Below are positions 6,291 through 7,167 of a DNA stretch of 7,167 nucleotides, in pieces. Positions within the stretch are counted from its first letter, which is position 1. Each line of letters starts with the position of its first letter. The position numbers and the translations under genes are program-made. Location of the stretch: the NCBI GenBank assembly GCA_913060595.1, contig CAJXSA010000201.1, positions 1 through 7,167 of the forward strand, written 5' to 3'. This DNA comes from an uncultured Ignavibacteria bacterium (GTDB taxonomy: Bacteria > Bacteroidota > Ignavibacteria > SZUA-365). The notes under the pieces were generated by a model that worked only from the letters and a program-made list of their open reading frames with translations, did not search any database and had not been told where the DNA came from.

Positions 6291-7097
6291 ATGAGACCAG
6301 CTGTTTTCATCCTCTTGCTCATCGCGCTCTGCGCAGCGGCTCCCGCAACAGCGCAGCCCGTCTGGGTGGCCGCGGAACAGGATCATGCCATCAGTTTCGA
6401 ATGGCAGAAGCCTTTCCTGGAGAACAATGACGGAGTGAAATTTTTCAATTCGACTTTCTTTTTCGGCTATCGCGTCCGTACGTCGGAAGCCATGACCTTC
6501 CTCGTGGACCTGCCGTTTTCCAATTTTTCCACCGACGCGGTGGATGAATTCATTCTGGGGAATCCGTACGTCGGAATCGCGCTCGGCGGGGAGGACGCGC
6601 TCATAAGCGGGGACGTCGGTGTGCGCCTGCCCATCGCAGACAAGGAGAAAGGCCTGGCCGCGTCCTACGCGAGTATTACCGACATCGACCGCCTCGAGGC
6701 CTTCGCAACGGAAGCCGTTCCCGCGATGGGTATTCTCCGCCTGCACACGGGAATCCCCGGCACGAAACTCGGCGTGCGCCTCCACACCGGTCCCTCCATA
6801 CTCGTGTACATGGATGACCGCGGGGACGAGATCATGGACGTCTACCTCAAGTACGGCTTCCTGACGCAGTACGAGGATGAGAACGTCCTTGTGCAGCTCG
6901 GCTATTCCGGCGTGTACACGGTGCGTCATCAGTTCGATTCCCTGGAGGACCAGGGGTCCTCGCAGATCGGACTGACGGTGAATGCGGATGTCGGCGTGGG
7001 ATTCTGGCCCGGACTGCTGCTGCGCATTCCCCTCGACAATCATCTCGGGGCCGGACTCGACGCCGTTTTCGGCGTGAACCTGATGTTCGTCATCTGA
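6291..7097 (+). CDS. Exported protein, probably outer-membrane beta-barrel, unknown function
   Basis: I do not recognise a named family. The 268-residue product begins with Met-Arg, a hydrophobic core (AVFILLLIALCAAA) and an Ala-Thr-Ala site, so signal peptidase I should cut after residue 21. The Cys at 14 is not in a lipobox. The mature part is built of short stretches with alternating hydrophobic and polar residues and many aromatics, such as FFNSTFFFGYRVR, MTFLVDLPFSNF, YLKYGFLTQY and VQLGYSGVYTV. These are joined by Gly/Asp-rich turns, and the pattern continues to the last residues (VFGVNLMFVI). This suggests a barrel of roughly 10-14 strands in the outer membrane. The stretch FILGNPYVGIALGG resembles a turn seen in phenol-degradation MetA-like barrel proteins, a weak hint only. 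The start is set by GGAGG. It is transcribed divergently from the aminopeptidase, with no evident functional link. Confidence 0.8.
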   Translation: MRPAVFILLLIALCAAAPATAQPVWVAAEQDHAISFEWQKPFLENNDGVKFFNSTFFFGYRVRTSEAMTFLVDLPFSNFSTDAVDEFILGNPYVGIALGGEDALISGDVGVRLPIADKEKGLAASYASITDIDRLEAFATEAVPAMGILRLHTGIPGTKLGVRLHTGPSILVYMDDRGDEIMDVYLKYGFLTQYEDENVLVQLGYSGVYTVRHQFDSLEDQGSSQIGLTVNADVGVGFWPGLLLRIPLDNHLGAGLDAVFGVNLMFVI

Positions 7098-7167
7098 CAC
7101 GGCGGAGGGACGGCGCTTTCTTCTTTTTCACCACGGCGCTATTTTCGGCGCATGAGCTCCATGTCGC
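7098..7167. other. Right-edge intergenic sequence
   Basis: These 70 bases follow the exported-protein stop. There is a T-rich run (about 7118-7130) and two direct copies of ACGGCGCT (starting near 7113 and 7133), but no clear hairpin terminator. On the - strand, a short frame (7166 to 7139) reads Asp-Met-Glu-Leu-Met-Arg-Arg-Lys and then TAG. It could be the last codons of a convergent gene lying mostly outside, but it is too short to call. Confidence 0.4.

Noticed and set aside
5017..6294. 425-codon open frame on the + strand opposite the aminopeptidase
   Set aside because: The opposite strand encodes all expected M29 metal ligands. This frame is compositionally a shadow, with no family features.
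6096..7100. 334-codon open frame on the - strand opposite the exported-protein gene
   Set aside because: The + strand has a perfect GGAGG, a signal peptide and barrel-like periodicity. The antisense frame is rich in His, Glu and Arg and unrecognisable.
7107..7150. Terminator after the exported-protein gene
   Set aside because: The T-rich run has no good stem before it. The two ACGGCGCT motifs are direct, not inverted, and a GCGC/GCGC stem of four pairs is too weak.

Overview
The window reads as ordinary chromosomal DNA from a GC-rich Gram-negative bacterium. The diderm inference rests on one protein (6291-7097) that has a Sec signal peptide followed by beta-strand-like alternation typical of outer-membrane barrels. 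The precise phylum cannot be fixed from the sequence. A homodimeric-type pyruvate dehydrogenase E1, an M29 aminopeptidase and CACAGATT-type interspersed repeats would suit the Bacteroidota/Chlorobiota neighbourhood, but this is a weak guess. No rRNA, tRNA, CRISPR array, transposase or phage gene was seen.

Region 1 (2-4048, + strand) is a pyruvate dehydrogenase operon. It holds the C-terminal part of aceE (E1, cut by the left window edge), a complete single-lipoyl aceF (E2) and a complete lpdA (E3), with gaps of 12 and 30 bases. Together they encode the complex that converts pyruvate, CoA and NAD+ to acetyl-CoA, CO2 and NADH. E1 decarboxylates pyruvate, the lipoyl arm of E2 carries the acetyl group to CoA, and E3 reoxidises the dihydrolipoyl group.

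Region 2 (4049-4197) is a convergent intergenic spacer. It contains a bidirectional intrinsic terminator flanked by two inverted copies of a short-unit repeat built on GATTnCnCrGA. A third copy lies at 4861-4916. All three copies sit at the stop codon of a gene and read in the same sense as that gene. This is the most unusual structure in the window.

Region 3 (4198-6111, - strand) carries an M29-type metallo-aminopeptidase gene and, downstream of it, a small coiled-coil plus PAS protein with no output domain. The two may share a transcript, although 126 bases containing repeat copy B separate them.

Region 4 (6112-6290) is a divergent spacer with a purine-rich tract, a weak sigma-70-like promoter candidate and a 12-base GC palindrome. 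It precedes the exported beta-barrel-like protein gene (6291-7097, + strand), which has a clear GGAGG ribosome binding site. The last 70 bases are intergenic and may include the last codons of a convergent gene.

Apart from the stop-codon-associated repeats, the genes are recognisable housekeeping or small accessory genes. I found no convincing new multi-gene system.
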